Assembly (NCBI RefSeq): GCF_026262505.1
Contig: NC_067206.1
Location: 7,716,879 to 7,780,878 of the forward strand
Source: Trichomonas vaginalis G3
Lineage: Eukaryota; Parabasalia; Trichomonadida; Trichomonadidae
Reading direction: 5' to 3'
Length of the DNA: 64,000 nt
Under the pieces are notes generated by a model. It had not been told where the DNA came from. It saw nothing but the letters and a program-made list of their open reading frames with translations, and did no database searches. A program made the position numbers and the translations under genes. This document shows, in pieces, positions 60,649-64,000 of the stretch. Within the stretch, counting starts at the first letter, position 1. Every line of letters starts with the position of its first letter.

Positions 60649-63600
60649 TTGAGTGGCTTTAGATGTATGAGTAGTTTTCAATGTCAGTGTGGATCAAGAT
60701 GTCTGGGAATAAAAGTAAGTCGTAGGTTAATATAAGTTTGATATTAATGTAAGTATGACTTAAAATTTAAGTCTCGGACGAAAGTAAGTATGACTTGAAA
60801 TGTAAGTCTCGGACGAAAGTAAGTATGACTTGAAATGTAAGTCTCGGACGAAAGTAAGTCTGACTTGAAATGTAAGTCTCGGACGAAAGTAAGTCTGACT
60901 TGAAATGTAAGTCTTGGAAGAAAGTAAGTCTGACTTGAAATGTAAGTCTCGGACGAAAGTAAGTATGACTTGAAATGTAAGTCTCGGACGAAAGTAAGTA
61001 TGACTTGAAATGTAAGTCTCGGACGAAAGTAAGTATGACTTGAAATGTAAGTCTCGGACGAAAGTAAGTCTGACTTGAAATGTAAGTCTCGGACGAAAGT
61101 AAGTATGACTTGAAATGTAAGTCTCGGACGAAAGTAAGTCTGACTTGAAATGTAAGTCTCGGACGAAAGTAAGTATGACTTGAAATGTAAGTCTCGGACG
61201 AAAGTAAGTATGACTTGAAATGTAAGTCTCGGACGAAAGTAAGTCTGACTTGAAATGTAAGTCTCGGACGAAAGTAAGTCTGACTTGAAATGTAAGTCTT
61301 GGAAGAAAGTAAGTCTGACTTGAAATGTAAGTCTCGGACGAAAGTAAGTATGACTTGAAATGTAAGTCTCGGACGAAAGTAAGTCTGACTTGAAATGTAA
61401 GTCTCGGACGAAAGTAAGTATGACTTGAAATGTAAGTCTCGGACGAAAGTAAGTCTGACTTGAAATGTAAGTCTCGGACGAAAGTAAGTATGACTTGAAA
61501 TGTAAGTCTCGGACGAAAGTAAGTCTGACTTGAAATGTAAGTCTCGGACGAAAGTAAGTCTGACTTGAAATGTAAGTCTGGAAGAAAGTAAGTCTGACTT
61601 GAAATGTAAGTCTCGGACGAAAGTAAGTCTGACTTGAAATGTAAGTCTCGGACGAAAGTAAGTCTGACTTGAAATGTAAGTCTCGGACGAAAGTAAGTAT
61701 GACTTGAAATGTAAGTCTCGGACGAAAGTAAGTATGACTTGAAATGTAAGTCTCGGACGAAAGTAAGTCTGACTTGAAATGTAAGTCTCGGACGAAAGTA
61801 ATCGAAAGTAGTCTGACTTGAAATGTAAGTCTCGGACGAAAGTAAGTATGACTTGAAATGTAAGTCTCGGACGAAAGTAAGTATGACTTGAAATGTAAGT
61901 CTGGACGAAAGTAAGTATGACTTGAAATGTAAGTCTCGGACGAAAGTAAGTATGACTTGAAATGTAAGTCTCGGACGAAAGTAAGTATGACTTGAAATGT
62001 AAGTCTCGGACGAAAGTAAGTATGACTTGAAATGTAAGTCTCGGACGAAAGTAAGTATGACTTGAAATGTAAGTCTCGGACGAAAGTAAGTATGACTTGA
62101 AATGTAAGTCTTGGAAGAAAGTAAGTATGACTTGAAATGTAAGTCTCGGACGAAAGTAAGTATGACTTGAAATGTAAGTCTCGGACGAAAGTAAGTATGA
62201 CTTGAAATGTAAGTCTCGGACGAAAGTAAGTATGACTTGAAATGTAAGTCTCGGACGAAAGTAAGACAGACTTGAAATGTAAGTCTCGGACGAAAGTAAG
62301 TCTGACTTGAAATGTAAGTCTCGGACGAAAGTAAGTATGACTTGAAATGTAAGTCTCGGACGAAAGTAAGACAGACTTGAAATGTAAGTCTCGGACGAAA
62401 GTATGTCTGACTTGAAATGTAAGTCTCGGACGAAAGTAAGTATGACTTGAAATGTAAGTCTCGGACGAAAGTATGTCTGACTTGAAATGTAAGTCTCGGA
62501 CGAAAGTAAGAAAGACTTGAAATGTAAGTCTCGGACGAAAGTAAGTATGACTTGAAATGTAAGTTCGGACGAAAGTAAGTATGACTTGAAATGTAAGTCT
62601 CGGACGAAAGTAAGTATGACTTGAAATGTAAGTCTCGGACGAAAGTAAGTATGACTTGAAATGTAAGTCTCGGACGAAAGTAAGTATGACTTGAAATGTA
62701 AGTCTCGGAGAAAGTAAGTATGACTTGAAATGTAAGTCTCGGACGAAAGTAAGTATGACTTGAAATGTAAGTCTCGGACGAAAGTAAGTCTGACTTGAAA
62801 TGTAAGTCTCGGACGAAAGTAAGTATGACTTGAAATGTAAGTCTCGGACGAAAGTAAGTCTGACTTGAAATGTAAGTCTCGGAGAAAGTAAGTCTGACTT
62901 GAAATGTAAGTCTCGGACGAAAGTAAGTATGACTTGAAATGTAAGTCTTGGACGAAAGTAAGTATGACTTGAAATGTAAGTCTCGGACGAAAGTAAGTAT
63001 GACTTGAAATGTAAGTCTCGGACGAAAGTAAGTCTGACTTGAAATGTAAGTCTCGGACGAAAGTAAGTCTGACTTGAAATGTAAGTCTCGGACGAAAGTA
63101 AGTATGACTTGAAATGTAAGTCTCGGACGAAAGTAAGTATGACTTGAAATGTAAGTCTCGGACGAAAGTAAGTATGACTTGAAATGTAAGTCTCGGACGA
63201 AAGTAAGTATGACTTGAAATGTAAGTCTCGGACGAAAGTAAGTATGACTTGAAATGTAAGTCTCGGACGAAAGTAAGTCTTGGAAGAAAGTAAGTCTGAC
63301 TTGAAATGTAAGTCTCGGACGAAAGTAAGACAGACTTGAAATGGAAGTTTCGGACGAAAGTAAGACAGACTTGAAATGTAAGTCTCGGACGAAAGTAAGT
63401 ATGACTTGAAATGTAAGTCTCGACGAAAGTAAGTATGACTTGAAATGTAAGTCTCGGACGAAAGTAAGTATGACTTGAAATGTAAGTCTCGGACGAAAGT
63501 AAGTCTTGGAAGAAAGTATGTCTGACTTGAAATGTAAGTCTCGGACGAAAGTAAGACAGACTTGAAATGTAAGTCTCGGACGAAAGTAAGTCTGACTTGA

Positions 63601-64000
63601 AATGTAAGTCTCGGACGAAAGTAAGTATGACTTGAAATGTAAGTCTCGGACGAAAGTAAGTATGACTTGAAATGTAAGTCTCGGACGAAAGTAAGTATGA
63701 CTTGAAATGTAAGTCTCGGACGAAAGTAAGTATGACTTGAAATGTAAGTCTCGGACGAAAGTAAGTATGACTTGAAATGTAAGTCTCGGACGAAAGTAAG
63801 TCTTGGAAGAAAGTATGTCTGACTTGAAATGTAAGTCTCGGACGAAAGTAAGACAGACTTGAAATGGAAGTTTCGGACGAAAGTAAGTATGACTTGAAAT
63901 GTAAGTCTCGGACGAAAGTAAGTATGACTTGAAATGTAAGTCTCGGACGAAAGTAAGTATGACTTGAAATGTAAGTCTCGGACGAAAGTAAGTCTTGGAA
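60649..64000 (+). repeat. Right, expanded arm of the satellite element (35-bp units, ~90 copies)
   Basis: After the shared junction, units of period 35 (GTCTCGGACGAAAGTAAGTA plus TGACTTGAAATGTAA) run from about 60765 to the window end, roughly 90 copies. The main variable position is GTAT/GTCT/GACAG before GACTTG. Occasional shortened units (for example GTCTTGGAAGAAAGTAAG) recur at intervals, suggesting higher-order repetition. The array continues beyond the window. Confidence 0.95.

Noticed and set aside
60765-64000. Regular short repeats resembling a CRISPR array
   Set aside because: Units are contiguous at 35 bp with no unique spacers, and the setting is eukaryotic.

Overview
The window reads as nuclear DNA from a flagellated parabasalid protist of the Trichomonas/Tritrichomonas type. 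It is AT-rich, with long intronless genes, among them a 3,965-residue dynein heavy chain and a 1,734-residue Furry-like scaffold. It also has trichomonad-style beta-helix surface-protein and ankyrin-repeat genes, an initiator-like TCACTT just before a start codon, heavy transposon load and long satellite arrays. No rRNA, tRNA or CRISPR was recognised. I could not run database searches, so the species is not fixed.

Layout. (1) 1-5.27 kb: the right end of a virus-like element, visibly richer in G+C than its flank, with five tightly packed minus-strand genes. The last runs off the left edge and aligns, at matching residue positions, with the major capsid protein of the Maverick further right. 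(2) 5.3-32.2 kb: host DNA. It holds a truncated TAF1-like gene, the Furry-like gene, a decayed beta-helix surface-protein gene, a hAT-like element (14261-16434, 8-bp target duplication) with a second inverted-repeat element nested inside it (14901-15952, 7-bp duplication), a divergent LRR/dynein gene pair, another decayed beta-helix gene and a frameshifted ankyrin gene. (3) 32239-53020: a complete 20,782-bp Maverick/Polinton with ~750-bp terminal inverted repeats and a 6-bp target duplication GGAGAT. It sits directly behind the start codon of an acyltransferase gene. (4) 52.9-58 kb: the rest of that acyltransferase, an inverted-repeat element and gene-poor DNA. (5) 58.1-64 kb: a satellite-built element with an inner 19-bp tandem array and a 220-codon gene. 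The inner part lies between inverted arms made of a 35-bp satellite, and the right arm fills the window to its end.

The Maverick. The left half, on the plus strand, carries replication and integration genes: a DNA polymerase B with an embedded HNH-like module, an rve integrase, and a PrimPol-SF3 helicase. The helicase gene lies between 198-bp tandem repeats in opposite orientation, so the cassette could in principle invert. The right half, mostly on the minus strand, is a virion module: phage-tail-collar-type fibre, a probable minor capsid-type gene, FtsK/HerA packaging ATPase, major capsid protein and two paralogous amphipathic peptides. Polymerase, integrase, primase-helicase, fibre and two smaller genes carry frameshifts or stops. 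Capsid and ATPase genes are open. No adenain-type protease was recognised. The copy therefore looks decayed for replication and integration but open for its core virion genes, unless the indels are assembly errors.

The most interesting items are the insertion behind a start codon, the second capsid-bearing element, the invertible-looking cassette, the phage-type fibre, the HNH module in the polymerase, and a dynein whose AAA1 site looks catalytically dead.
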